From NCBI RefSeq assembly GCF_009650215.1, contig NZ_CP045851.1, positions 1,341,189 to 1,405,188 on the forward strand: a DNA stretch of 64,000 nt. Direction: 5' to 3'. Positions 7,982 through 16,211 of the stretch are shown here, piece after piece (the first letter of the stretch is position 1; every line of letters starts with the position of its first letter). Below the pieces are notes generated by a model. That model was not told the origin of the DNA. It saw only the letters and a program-made list of their open reading frames with translations, and did no database searches. Origin of the DNA: Actinomarinicola tropica (lineage in GTDB: Bacteria > Actinomycetota > Acidimicrobiia > Acidimicrobiales > SKKL01). The translations under genes and the position numbers were made by a program.

Positions 7982-9127
7982 ATGGGGCCGCTGTCGGGGC
8001 TGAAGGTCGTCGAGGTCGCAGGGATCGGGCCGGGGCCCTTCTGCGCCATGATGCTGGCGGACATGGGGGCCGACGTGATCCGCGTCGACCGCGCCGGTGC
8101 CGTGCGCGGCGGGGACCCCGATGCGCCTCCGGCGGACGTCCTCAACCGGGGGCGACGCTCGATCGGCGTCGACCTCAAGAACCCCGAGGGCGTCGAGACC
8201 GTGCTCGCGCTCGTCGAGCAGGCCGACGCGCTCATCGAGGGCTTCCGGCCCGGCGTCGCCGAGAGGCTCGGCATCGGTCCCGATGAGTGCCGGGCCCGCA
8301 ACCCCAAGCTCGTCTACGGGCGGATGACCGGTTGGGGGCAGTCCGGGCCCTACGCCCACACCGCGGGGCACGACATCAACTACATCGCCCTCGCCGGCGC
8401 CCTCGAGCCGATCGGCCGGGCCGGCGGCGCACCCGTACCGCCCCTGAACCTCGTCGGCGACTTCGGCGGCGGCGGCCTGATGCTCGCCTTCGGCGTCGTC
8501 TGCGCCCTCCTCGAGGCCCAGCGCACGGGCGAGGGCCAGGTCGTCGACGCCGCCATGGTCGACGGCGCCGCCGTCCTCATGACGATGTTCCACGCCTTCA
8601 CCGCCATGGGCATCTGGAACCCGGAGCGGGGCACGAACATGCTCGACTCCGGGGCGCACTTCTACGACGTCTACGAGACCGCCGACGGCAAGTACGTGTC
8701 GATCGGCTCGATCGAACCGCAGTTCTACGCCGAGCTGCTGCGCCTCACCGGCCTCACCGACGAGGCCGACTTCGCCGCCCAGCAGGACCGCTCCCGCTGG
8801 CCCCAGCTGAAGGAGCGCCTCACCGAGGTGTTCCGCACCAAGACCCGCGACGAGTGGTGCGAGATCATGGAGGGGACCGACGTCTGCTTCGCCCCGGTGC
8901 TCTCGATCGCCGAGGCGCCCCAGCACCCCCACAACGTCGAGCGCGGCACCTTCGTCGAGGTCGCCGGCATCACCCAGCCCGCTCCCGCGCCACGGTTCAG
9001 CCGCACCGAGGCCGAGATCCAGCGCCCGCCGTCGCACGCCGGCCAGCACACCGACGAGGTGCTCGGCGAGCTCGGCCTCGACGCCGATCGCATCGCGGCG
9101 CTGCGAGAAGCCGGCGCCATCGCCTGA
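7982..9127 (+). CDS. Alpha-methylacyl-CoA racemase / family III CoA-transferase
   Basis: A 381-residue member of the CaiB/BaiF class III CoA-transferase fold. Its central segment matches the alpha-methylacyl-CoA racemase branch: [10 protein letters not shown], then His130 in [12 protein letters not shown] and Asp160 in [10 protein letters not shown]. These correspond in spacing (30 residues) to the His/Asp acid-base pair of mycobacterial MCR. It would interconvert 2R and 2S methyl-branched acyl-CoAs in branched-chain fatty acid or sterol side-chain breakdown. ATG 7982 has GAGGAAAGGGGA upstream. Generic CoA-transferase activity remains possible. Confidence 0.88.
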   Translation: MGPLSGLKVVEVAGIGPGPFCAMMLADMGADVIRVDRAGAVRGGDPDAPPADVLNRGRRSIGVDLKNPEGVETVLALVEQADALIEGFRPGVAERLGIGPDECRARNPKLVYGRMTGWGQSGPYAHTAGHDINYIALAGALEPIGRAGGAPVPPLNLVGDFGGGGLMLAFGVVCALLEAQRTGEGQVVDAAMVDGAAVLMTMFHAFTAMGIWNPERGTNMLDSGAHFYDVYETADGKYVSIGSIEPQFYAELLRLTGLTDEADFAAQQDRSRWPQLKERLTEVFRTKTRDEWCEIMEGTDVCFAPVLSIAEAPQHPHNVERGTFVEVAGITQPAPAPRFSRTEAEIQRPPSHAGQHTDEVLGELGLDADRIAALREAGAIA

Positions 9128-9137
9128 TCCGCTCGCG

Positions 9138-9143
9138 TAGGGT
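9138..9143 (+). promoter_or_regulatory. Candidate -10 element TAGGGT (leaderless)
   Basis: The hexamer ends 8 bases before ATG 9152. No ribosome-binding site is visible in the GCGCGTCG spacer. Confidence 0.45.
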
Positions 9144-9151
9144 GCGCGTCG

Positions 9152-9961
9152 ATGGCGACGCTCGTGTGCTTCCACGCCCACCCCGACGACGAGTCGATCG
9201 CCACCGGCGGGCTCATGGCTCGTGCGGCGGCTGACGGTCACCGCGTCGTGCTCGTCGTCGCCACGCGAGGGGAGCACGGGGAGGTCGCGCCGGGGTTCCT
9301 CGGCGACGGCGAGCAACTCGGCGTCCGCCGCATCTCCGAGACGTTCGCCGCGGCCGAGGTCCTCGGCGTCCACCGCGTCGAGCTGCTCGGCTACGTCGAT
9401 TCCGGGATGATGGGCGAGCCCGAGAACCTGGCGCCCTACTCCTTCTGGCAGGCCGACGTGGACGCCGCCGCCCGGCGGCTCGCCGCGATCCTCGACGAGG
9501 AGCAGGCCGAGGTCCTCACCGTCTACGACGACCACGGCGGCTACGGCCACCCCGACCACATCCAGGTCCACCGGGTGGGCGTCAGGGCCGGCGAGCTCGC
9601 CGGCACACCCCACGTCTACGAGAGCACGATGAACCGCGACGCGATCGCCGCGCTGATGGCGGAGATGCCGGCGCCCGAGGACGCCGAGGTGCCGGGCGGT
9701 GACGAGGCGGACCCCACCGCCGATCCCGACTTCGGCAGCCCTGCGGCGGTCATCACCCACGCCGTCGACGTCGCCGACCTCGCCGACCTCAAGCGCCGGG
9801 CCATGCGGGCCCACGCCTCGCAGATCGCCGACGACTCCTTCTTCCTCGCCATGCCCGACGAGGCGTTCGTCCGGGCGTTCGGCACCGAGTGGTTCATCCG
9901 CCACGGCAGCGAGCACCGCGACGGCCCCGAGCAGGTGCGCCTGCTCCCGGGGCTCGCCTGA
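9152..9961 (+). CDS. PIG-L family zinc deacetylase (MshB/Mca-like)
   Basis: A 269-residue LmbE/PIG-L zinc hydrolase. The metal site is visible as HPDDE (residues 10-14) and GHPDH (132-136), with YDDHGGYGHPDH typical of the mycothiol enzymes MshB (GlcNAc-inositol deacetylase) and Mca (mycothiol S-conjugate amidase). It may act in mycothiol synthesis or detoxification, but the family is broad and neither role is proven here. It is leaderless by promoter position. Its stop overlaps the start of the next gene (TGATG), so it probably leads a three-gene operon running to 11618. Confidence 0.87.
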   Translation: MATLVCFHAHPDDESIATGGLMARAAADGHRVVLVVATRGEHGEVAPGFLGDGEQLGVRRISETFAAAEVLGVHRVELLGYVDSGMMGEPENLAPYSFWQADVDAAARRLAAILDEEQAEVLTVYDDHGGYGHPDHIQVHRVGVRAGELAGTPHVYESTMNRDAIAALMAEMPAPEDAEVPGGDEADPTADPDFGSPAAVITHAVDVADLADLKRRAMRAHASQIADDSFFLAMPDEAFVRAFGTEWFIRHGSEHRDGPEQVRLLPGLA

Positions 9962-10509
9962 TGCCCCGGTTGCACCTCGTCCGCCACGGCGCCGCCGCCG
10001 CCGGCTACAGCGAGGACCCGGACCCGGGCCTGGACGACATGGGCCGCGTCCAGGCGGTGCAGGTCGCGGCGGCGCTCGCCACCAAGGGGCCGCTGCCGAT
10101 CCTCGTCAGCCCACTGCGTCGCTGCCGGGAGACCGCGGCACCGCTCGAGGCGCTGTGGGGTGCCACGGCCACCGTCGAGGCCGGCGTCGCCGAGGTGGCC
10201 GCCCCGACCGACGACCTGGCCGAGCGCGGCGCGTGGCTCCGGCGGGCCATGGCCGGCACGTGGGACGAGCTCGAGGACGCACCGCGGGCGTGGCGCACGC
10301 GACTGCTCGACACGTTGGCGGCGGTCGGCACCGACACGGTCGTCGTCACCCACTTCATCGCGATCAACGCCGTCCTCGGCGCCGCCAGCGCCGACGACCG
10401 CGTGCTCGTGGCCCGGCTCGACAACGGCTCGATCACCACCGTCGACGCCGGCCCCGACGGCTTCGAGGTGGTCTCCGCCGGGCCGATCGCGGACACCGAG
10501 GTCCTCTGA
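9961..10509 (+). CDS. Histidine phosphatase family protein (SixA/phosphoglycerate mutase-like)
   Basis: A 182-residue histidine phosphatase. The catalytic RHG is at residues 8-10 (LHLVRHG, His9 as phospho-acceptor). A second conserved arginine lies in SPLRRCRETA, and the downstream catalytic histidine in VVVTHFIAINAVL. It is short for a phosphoglycerate mutase and closer to SixA/CobC-type phosphatases; the substrate is unknown. ATG 9961 shares a base with the upstream TGA, and its own TGA overlaps the next ATG. Translation is thus coupled through three genes. Confidence 0.87.
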   Translation: MPRLHLVRHGAAAAGYSEDPDPGLDDMGRVQAVQVAAALATKGPLPILVSPLRRCRETAAPLEALWGATATVEAGVAEVAAPTDDLAERGAWLRRAMAGTWDELEDAPRAWRTRLLDTLAAVGTDTVVVTHFIAINAVLGAASADDRVLVARLDNGSITTVDAGPDGFEVVSAGPIADTEVL

Positions 10510-11618
10510 TGCTCGAGCCCTGGAGCCACACCTCCCCGGCGCAGCAGGTCGTCGCCGGTCCGCGAGCCGTCGACGCCGTCGCCGAGCACCTGCGCGCCCT
10601 CGGGGTCCGACGTGCACTCGTCGTCACCTCGCCCACGGTGGCCGAGGCCGACGTCGTCGAACGACTCGTGCGACGCGCCGGGCGGGTGATCACGGGCACG
10701 GTGGCATCGGTCGAGCCGCACGTGCCGGCGCACGCCGTCGAGGCAGTGGTGCGGGAGGTCCACGGCCTCGGTGCCGATGGGCTCATCAGCGTCGGCGGCG
10801 GCTCGTCGATCGACACCGCCAAGGCCGCGGCCTTCCTGCTCGAGCGGCACTCGGGGATGCCGGGCGTCGGCGTCACCGACCGGCCGGGACTGCCGCACCT
10901 CGCGGTGCCCATCACCCTCGTCGGAGCGCCGTACACCGCCTCGTTCTCGATGGTCGATCCCGCGTCGCGCCGCTCGACCACGGGCGCCGGGCCGACGCTC
11001 GTCCCGTCATCGGTGCTGCTCGACCTCGACGCCCTCGCCGAGCTGCCGAGCGAGCTGTTCGCACGGAGCGTCGCCGTCGCCCTCGCCCACGGCATCGAGG
11101 TGGCGTGGTCGTCGGCGTCGTCGCCCGAGGCTCGGGCGCTCGCCCTCGCCGGCGTCGCTCGGCTGGCCGCGGCGGCGCCGGGAGCGATCGACGACGTCGA
11201 CGACCTCGATCGGCGTGGCGACGTCCTCGTCGGCGCGGTCCTGTGCGGACGGGCGCGGCAGAACAGCGCCGACGGCCTCCAACAGGCCCTCGCCCAGCTC
11301 GTCGGCGCCCGGGCCCAGGTCGGCCACGCCGAGGCCCACGCCGCGCTGCTGCCCCACACGACCCGCTTCCTCGCCGACGTCGTGGACACCGCAGACCACG
11401 AGGCGCTGAGCCGGTCGCTCGGAGGCGACGACCCCGCCGGTGCGGTGCAGGAGCTGCTCGTCCGGATCGGTGCGCACACGACGCTGGGCGATCTCGGGGT
11501 CCACGACGACGACCTCGAGGCCGTCGCGCGCCAGTCGGGGTCGCACCGTGGCGTGCAGACGGCGTTGCGGCCGGTGGGCGAGTCCGATGTCCGCGCGCTG
11601 CTCGAGGACGCCTGCTAG
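10509..11618 (+). CDS. Iron-containing alcohol dehydrogenase-fold protein with incomplete metal site
   Basis: A 369-residue protein of the iron-containing ADH / maleylacetate reductase / glycerol dehydrogenase fold. It keeps the NAD(P)-binding GGGSSIDTAK (about residues 97-106) and the PHLAVPITLVGAPYTASF segment. Aligned by spacing to the usual D/H/H/H metal ligands, it has Val190, His194, Gln259 and His273, so two of four ligands appear lost. It resembles maleylacetate reductases most in its N-terminal half. Either it works without metal or it is not a functional dehydrogenase. ATG 10509 overlaps the upstream stop. Confidence 0.8.
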   Translation: MLEPWSHTSPAQQVVAGPRAVDAVAEHLRALGVRRALVVTSPTVAEADVVERLVRRAGRVITGTVASVEPHVPAHAVEAVVREVHGLGADGLISVGGGSSIDTAKAAAFLLERHSGMPGVGVTDRPGLPHLAVPITLVGAPYTASFSMVDPASRRSTTGAGPTLVPSSVLLDLDALAELPSELFARSVAVALAHGIEVAWSSASSPEARALALAGVARLAAAAPGAIDDVDDLDRRGDVLVGAVLCGRARQNSADGLQQALAQLVGARAQVGHAEAHAALLPHTTRFLADVVDTADHEALSRSLGGDDPAGAVQELLVRIGAHTTLGDLGVHDDDLEAVARQSGSHRGVQTALRPVGESDVRALLEDAC

Positions 11619-11672
11619 ACACCCCGGCGGCGCGTAGGTCCGGCGGCCCGGGTCGTTCGGCCCACTTTTCGC

Positions 11673-11700
11673 TCAACCGCGGAGAGTGACGTGCCGATGA
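11673..11700 (+). promoter_or_regulatory. Candidate sigma-28/WhiG-type promoter (TCAA-N16-GCCGATGA)
   Basis: TCAA (11673-11676) and GCCGATGA (11693-11700) are separated by 16 bases, resembling the TAAA-N15-GCCGATAA consensus of FliA/SigD/WhiG sigma factors. No TANNNT hexamer occurs in this intergenic stretch (11619-11752). A WhiG-type sigma gene is present at 53939-54724. The match is by eye only. Confidence 0.4.
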
Positions 11701-11752
11701 AGGTGCAACGTCGTTGCCCCTGGCGGGGGCCTGAGCAGGTGGAGGGGTGGCC

Positions 11753-13192
11753 ATGTCGTCGTGCGCGCGGCATCCGTTCGAGCATGCGGTGGGCACCTGC
11801 TCCCGGTGCGATGACACGGTCTGTCGGGACTGCCGCGTCGAGGCTCGGCGTCGGGTGTTCTGCCTCGACTGCGCCCTGGCGGCGGCCGGGGTCCGCACGT
11901 CGGGCCGCTCGGGTCGCTCGGCGGTCCAGTACCGGCGACGGCTGAACAGCATCTACGCGGATGTCGTCGTGACCCCGTCGGAGATCGACCTGCGCGACCC
12001 GGTCGCACCGCCGGCACCGGCGGCGCCCGCACGGGTCGAGCCGGCCACCGTCCGCCGGGCCGCACCGACCCGCGTCCCCGAACCGGCGCCGCACGCACCC
12101 GCGCCGCGCCCGTCGGCCCCCCCGTCCCCGGCAGCCGCCGGGCCCGCCGCCGAGGCGTCGGCGCCCGCCGAGCCGACCGCACGGACGGCCCGGCGCGACG
12201 AGCGACCGCGACGAGGGCGTCGGGGCGATGGTCCGCCGCCCTCGGACGGCCCCGACGTCGAGGCGGAGGAGACGGCGGCCTGGCTCGCCGCGGCCACCGA
12301 GATCGAGGTCACGCGCGCCCCGGCGCGCCGCATCCCCACCGGCGAGCCCGGCGACGGCGCACCACGTCGGTCGCTGCCGTCGCCACCGTCGCCGCCGTTC
12401 GGGTCGGCGTCGTCCCTCATCGGGGGCGGTGGACCGCTCGACACCGACGACCACAGCGCCCCGGTCGACGACGGCGCCGGTCGTCGCCGGCTCCTCGCGC
12501 TGCTCGCCGGCGTGGGCGTCGCCGGGGTCGCCGGGTCGATCATCTCCGCCTGCGGCTCGGGTGGCTCGTCGAGCACCGCGGGTTCGGGCCTGATCGGCGA
12601 GCCCGGGCAGCGCCCGCCGGCACGCCCGCCGCGCGCGCCGCGGCACACCCCGCCGGTCGCGCCGTCGACCCCGGCGGGCTCGACGGCGCCGCTCGTCGAC
12701 GGGGCGACGACCGGTGCGGCAGGCGGGAGCCCCACCGGCCGCACGCCTCGACCGCACCGGCCTGCGCCCGACCGCCGCCGCCGCCGACCGCCCCGGCTCC
12801 CGAGGCACCACGGCCGCCGTCGGACGGCCCGGCGCCCGGCCCCCGGCCGCCCGCCCCGAGCCCGACGCCGGCGCCTCCCGCCCCGGCGCCGGACCCGATC
12901 ACCGAGGCGATGCGCCAGGCCCGGCTCCTCGAACGCGTCACCTTCGGCGCCACGCCGGCGCTCGTCGACGACGTCGTGCGACTCGGGGCGCGCGGGTTCC
13001 TCGAGCAGCAGCTCTCGCTCGCGCCGGCCGGCACGAGCGGCGTCCTCACCGGGCCGACGATCCTCGACGCCACCCCACCGGAGCTCGAGGTGCTGCTCGA
13101 CGGCGTCAACCGGGACCGCCGCATCCCCCACGAGCTCCGCCACGCCGCCGTGGTCCGCGCCGCCACCCATCCGGGCCAGCTCGCCGAGCTGA
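11753..13192 (+). CDS. B-box-like zinc-finger membrane protein, N-terminal part of a frameshifted DUF1800 protein
   Basis: The N-terminus (residues 1-41) has paired metal ligands in the order CxxH, CxxC, CxxC, CxxC (Cys4/His7, Cys16/Cys19, Cys24/Cys27, Cys37/Cys40), like a B-box zinc finger. A long Pro/Ala-rich linker follows, then RRRLLALLAGVGVAGVAG (about 243-265), which could be a membrane anchor or Tat-like signal. After about base 12720 this frame becomes arginine-rich and unconvincing, while the -1 frame reads as Pro-rich linker and runs into the DUF1800 domain at 12910. I read this as the front half of one gene interrupted by a 1-base shift near 12720-12770. ATG 11753 has GGAGGGG upstream. 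Confidence 0.55.
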   Translation: MSSCARHPFEHAVGTCSRCDDTVCRDCRVEARRRVFCLDCALAAAGVRTSGRSGRSAVQYRRRLNSIYADVVVTPSEIDLRDPVAPPAPAAPARVEPATVRRAAPTRVPEPAPHAPAPRPSAPPSPAAAGPAAEASAPAEPTARTARRDERPRRGRRGDGPPPSDGPDVEAEETAAWLAAATEIEVTRAPARRIPTGEPGDGAPRRSLPSPPSPPFGSASSLIGGGGPLDTDDHSAPVDDGAGRRRLLALLAGVGVAGVAGSIISACGSGGSSSTAGSGLIGEPGQRPPARPPRAPRHTPPVAPSTPAGSTAPLVDGATTGAAGGSPTGRTPRPHRPAPDRRRRRPPRLPRHHGRRRTARRPAPGRPPRARRRRLPPRRRTRSPRRCARPGSSNASPSAPRRRSSTTSCDSGRAGSSSSSSRSRRPARAASSPGRRSSTPPHRSSRCCSTASTGTAASPTSSATPPWSAPPPIRASSPS

Positions 13193-14343
13193 TGGTCGAC
13201 TTCTGGTCGAACCACCTGAGCACCTACTCGGGCACCGACGACAAGAACGTGAAGTACGCGGCGCCGCTCGACGACCGCGACGTGATCCGCCGCCACGCGA
13301 TGGGCCGTGTCGCCGAGCTCGTCCTCGCGAGCGCGCGCAGCGTGTCGATGCAGCTGTACCTCGACAACTTCCGGTCGAACGCGACCAGCCCGAACCAGAA
13401 CTACGCGCGCGAGCTCCTCGAGCTCCACACCGTCGGCGCCGGCGGCGGCTACGACGAGGGCGACGTCGACCAGGTGTCGCGCATCCTCAGCGGGTGGGGC
13501 CTCCAGGGCAACATCGGGCGCTTCGAGGAGACCCGCTTCGCGTTCGACCCCCGCCGGCACGACCCGTCGCCGCTGAGCGTGTCGATCACCGGCCCGGACG
13601 GGCGGCCGCAGGTGTGGTCGACCCCCGGGCGCTCCGGGCCCGAGGCGGAGCAGGACGGCATCGACTTCATCGACTGGTTGACCCACCTGCCCAACACGGC
13701 TCGGTTCGTCTGCCGCAAGCTGGCCCGCCGCTTCGTCGGCGACGACGTCTCCGAGCAGCTGGTCGCGTCGATGGCCGACGTCTACCTCGCCAACGACACC
13801 CGCATCGTCCCGGTCCTGCGCCACATGCTCACCAGCCGGGAGTTCGAGTCGTCGCGGCGCACGAAGGTCAAGACCCCCTTCGAGCTGCTCGTGGGCATGA
13901 TCCGTGCGACCGGCGCGACCGTCGACCGGGAGGCCGGCGGCGCGGCGACGACGACGATCGGGACGCTCCTCACCGACCTCGGCCACGACAAGTGGAGCTG
14001 GCCCACGCCCGACGGCATCCCCGACGACCCGAACCACTGGATCACCACGAGCACCGTCCTGCGACGCTGGGAGCTGGCCGGACGGCTGGCGAACGGCCGG
14101 CTGGACGGCATCGGCTTCGATCCGCTGTCGCTCGTCCCGTCCCCGGTGCCCGACACCGTCGGTGCCCTCGTGCGAGCCCTCGCCGAGCGGCTCGGGACCG
14201 GCGTCGACGACGCCGCGATCTCGGCGATCTCCACCTACCTCGGTGCGCCCCACGACGCGCCGACCAGCGCGATCCGCGTCGACCGGGTGGCCGGCGACCT
14301 CATCGCGCTCCTGCTCTCGGTCCCCGCCTACCAGTACCGCTGA
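12910..14343 (+). CDS. DUF1800 domain protein (probably the C-terminal part of the frameshifted gene)
   Basis: A 477-residue DUF1800 domain from ATG 12910. Characteristic blocks are LLERVTFGATPALVDDV near the start, ELMVDFWSNHLS, LYLDNFRSNATSPNQNYAREL, ELLELHTVGA and FVCRKLARRFVGDD. The frame stays open upstream through PPPPPTAPAPEAPRPPSDGP but has no ATG, GTG or TTG between about 12601 and 12910. The domain therefore probably continues the zinc-finger/anchor gene. DUF1800 proteins are exported, of unknown function, and almost always paired with DUF1501 proteins, as here (11-base gap). Confidence 0.88.
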   Translation: MRQARLLERVTFGATPALVDDVVRLGARGFLEQQLSLAPAGTSGVLTGPTILDATPPELEVLLDGVNRDRRIPHELRHAAVVRAATHPGQLAELMVDFWSNHLSTYSGTDDKNVKYAAPLDDRDVIRRHAMGRVAELVLASARSVSMQLYLDNFRSNATSPNQNYARELLELHTVGAGGGYDEGDVDQVSRILSGWGLQGNIGRFEETRFAFDPRRHDPSPLSVSITGPDGRPQVWSTPGRSGPEAEQDGIDFIDWLTHLPNTARFVCRKLARRFVGDDVSEQLVASMADVYLANDTRIVPVLRHMLTSREFESSRRTKVKTPFELLVGMIRATGATVDREAGGAATTTIGTLLTDLGHDKWSWPTPDGIPDDPNHWITTSTVLRRWELAGRLANGRLDGIGFDPLSLVPSPVPDTVGALVRALAERLGTGVDDAAISAISTYLGAPHDAPTSAIRVDRVAGDLIALLLSVPAYQYR

Positions 14344-14354
14344 GGAGCCCACGC

Positions 14355-16208
14355 ATGAGCCACGACTGCGAGCCCTGCCGCATCTCCCGGCGGGCACTTC
14401 TCAAGGGCGCGGGCGCGGCGACGACCGTCGCCGTCGCCGTGCCGGCCCTCGGCGCCTCCGCGGCGTTCGCGTCGACGAACGCGACCCGTCGCGGCGACGT
14501 CGTCGTCAACGTGTTCCTGCGCGGCGGCATGGACGGGCTGTCGGTCGTCGTGCCCCGCCACGAGGGTGCGGGCGCAGGGCACTACGTCGCGGCACGCCCG
14601 ACCATCGCCGTCGACCCCGCGGCCGTCCTGCCGCTGACGGCCGACTTCGGGCTCCACCCGGCGATGTCGTCCCTGATGCCGCTGTGGGCGGCCGGGCGCC
14701 TCGCGCTCGTGCCCACCGCCGGCTTCCCGCTGAACGACCGCTCGCACTTCACCGTGCAGCGCCAGATGGACCACGGCATGGCCGAGCGCACGGCCGCCGA
14801 CGGCTGGCTCGCCCGGTACCTGAACACCACCCCCGGCACCGACCCGATCGGCGTGCGGGCGGCCAACCTGCCCTACGGGCAGCGCAGCATGCACGGCTCG
14901 ACGGTGTCGGTGACCATGGGCAGCATCGACCGCTTCCGGATCAACGGGTTCGCCGGTCCCGGCGGCATGGCCCAGGCCGCCCTGCGCGCCCTCCACGAGG
15001 GCGGAAGCTCGCTCGTCGACCAGCGCGCCCGCCAGGCGATCGACGCCCTCGACCTCGTGGCGGCGGCCCCGATCGAGCCGCCGGCAAACGGCGCGGCGTA
15101 CCCGACCACCGGGCGTGGGCGGCGCTTCGGCGAGTCGATGCGCCAGATCGCTCAGCTGATCCGCGCCGACGTGGGGCTCGAGGCCGCGGCCACCGAGTCG
15201 TCGCTCGGGTGGGACTACCACTCGGGCTTCGGCCCCTACACCGACGGGGCGATGCAGGGATCGGTGGAGGCGCTCGCGCAGGTGCTCGCCGCGTTCGCGA
15301 CGGACCTCGGGCCCCTGATGGACAAGGTGACCGTCGTGCTCATGACCGAGTTCGGACGGACCTTCCGGGAGAACGGCAACGCCGGCCTGGACCACGGGCG
15401 GGCCTCGACGATGATGGTCCTCGGTGGCGGGATCCGCGGCGGTCTCTACGGCGACTGGCCCGGCCTGGCACCGGAGGACATCGACCGCAACGGGCTGCGC
15501 GTCACCGCCGACTACCGCCTCGTCCTCGCGGACGTCCTCGAGCACCGACTCGGGGTGACCGACCTCGCGGCGATCCTCCCCGGCTTCACCCCCGACGACG
15601 CCGCCCGGCTGAACCTCGCGGACCCGCTCGTCGAGCCGGCCGCCCCGGTCGCCGTGCCGAGCGGGGCCACGGCGGAGCTCCCTCCGGTGGCGCCCGCCGA
15701 CCGACCGGAGGAGCAGACGCCGGAGCCGGCCGACGACGCGCCGGCGGTCGCCGGCCCCGGCACCTACGTGTGGGTCACCCCGGAGCAGGCCGTCGTCCAC
15801 GTCGAGGTCCCGGCGCCCGCGGGGGATCCCGAGGTGGCTCCGATCGAGGCCGCGCGCGCCGCGCTCGGCGGCCCGGTGTCCTCCTACGTCCTCGTCCGCA
15901 TCGACAACTCGTCCGGCACCGCACCGGTCGTGCCCCCGCTGATGTCGGTCCGCAGCAGCGACGGCGTGCCCTCGGCGTACCGCGAGAGCTGGATCGTGCT
16001 CGGCGAGTGGATCGCCGCCTCCTCCGGGGTCGACGTCGCGGGTGCGGAGGCCCTCGGCGCCGACATCCGCTCCCGCTCGACGGTCGAACCGGGCACGTCG
16101 GCGACGCTCGCGCTCGTGGCCGCGGGTGCGCCGTCCGACGTCGCCGAGGTGCGCGTCGGGAGCGGGTCGTCGTCGGTGCCCCTCGCCCAGGCGGTGGCCG
16201 CCCCCTGA
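14355..16208 (+). CDS. DUF1501 family Tat-exported protein with C-terminal extension
   Basis: A 617-residue protein with a clear Tat signal (SRRALLKGAG followed by a hydrophobic stretch and AFA near residue 38). The DUF1501 domain follows (alkaline-phosphatase-like fold group), with FLRGGMDGLS near residue 55, NDRSHFTVQRQMDHG, and MTEFGRTFRENGNAGLDHGR near 333-352. After about residue 425 there is a Pro/Glu-rich linker and a roughly 150-residue extra domain of unknown type. GAGGAG precedes ATG 14355. It is co-transcribed with DUF1800; the pair is thought to act in the cell envelope. The activity is unknown. Confidence 0.9.
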   Translation: MSHDCEPCRISRRALLKGAGAATTVAVAVPALGASAAFASTNATRRGDVVVNVFLRGGMDGLSVVVPRHEGAGAGHYVAARPTIAVDPAAVLPLTADFGLHPAMSSLMPLWAAGRLALVPTAGFPLNDRSHFTVQRQMDHGMAERTAADGWLARYLNTTPGTDPIGVRAANLPYGQRSMHGSTVSVTMGSIDRFRINGFAGPGGMAQAALRALHEGGSSLVDQRARQAIDALDLVAAAPIEPPANGAAYPTTGRGRRFGESMRQIAQLIRADVGLEAAATESSLGWDYHSGFGPYTDGAMQGSVEALAQVLAAFATDLGPLMDKVTVVLMTEFGRTFRENGNAGLDHGRASTMMVLGGGIRGGLYGDWPGLAPEDIDRNGLRVTADYRLVLADVLEHRLGVTDLAAILPGFTPDDAARLNLADPLVEPAAPVAVPSGATAELPPVAPADRPEEQTPEPADDAPAVAGPGTYVWVTPEQAVVHVEVPAPAGDPEVAPIEAARAALGGPVSSYVLVRIDNSSGTAPVVPPLMSVRSSDGVPSAYRESWIVLGEWIAASSGVDVAGAEALGADIRSRSTVEPGTSATLALVAAGAPSDVAEVRVGSGSSSVPLAQAVAAP

Positions 16209-16211
16209 CCC

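Noticed and set aside
12714-14354. Long plus-strand frame running into DUF1501, which could suggest a 1164-residue protein
   Set aside because: The upstream part is an arginine-rich shadow of the DUF1800 frame. The Tat signal and GAGGAG site fix the real DUF1501 start at 14355.
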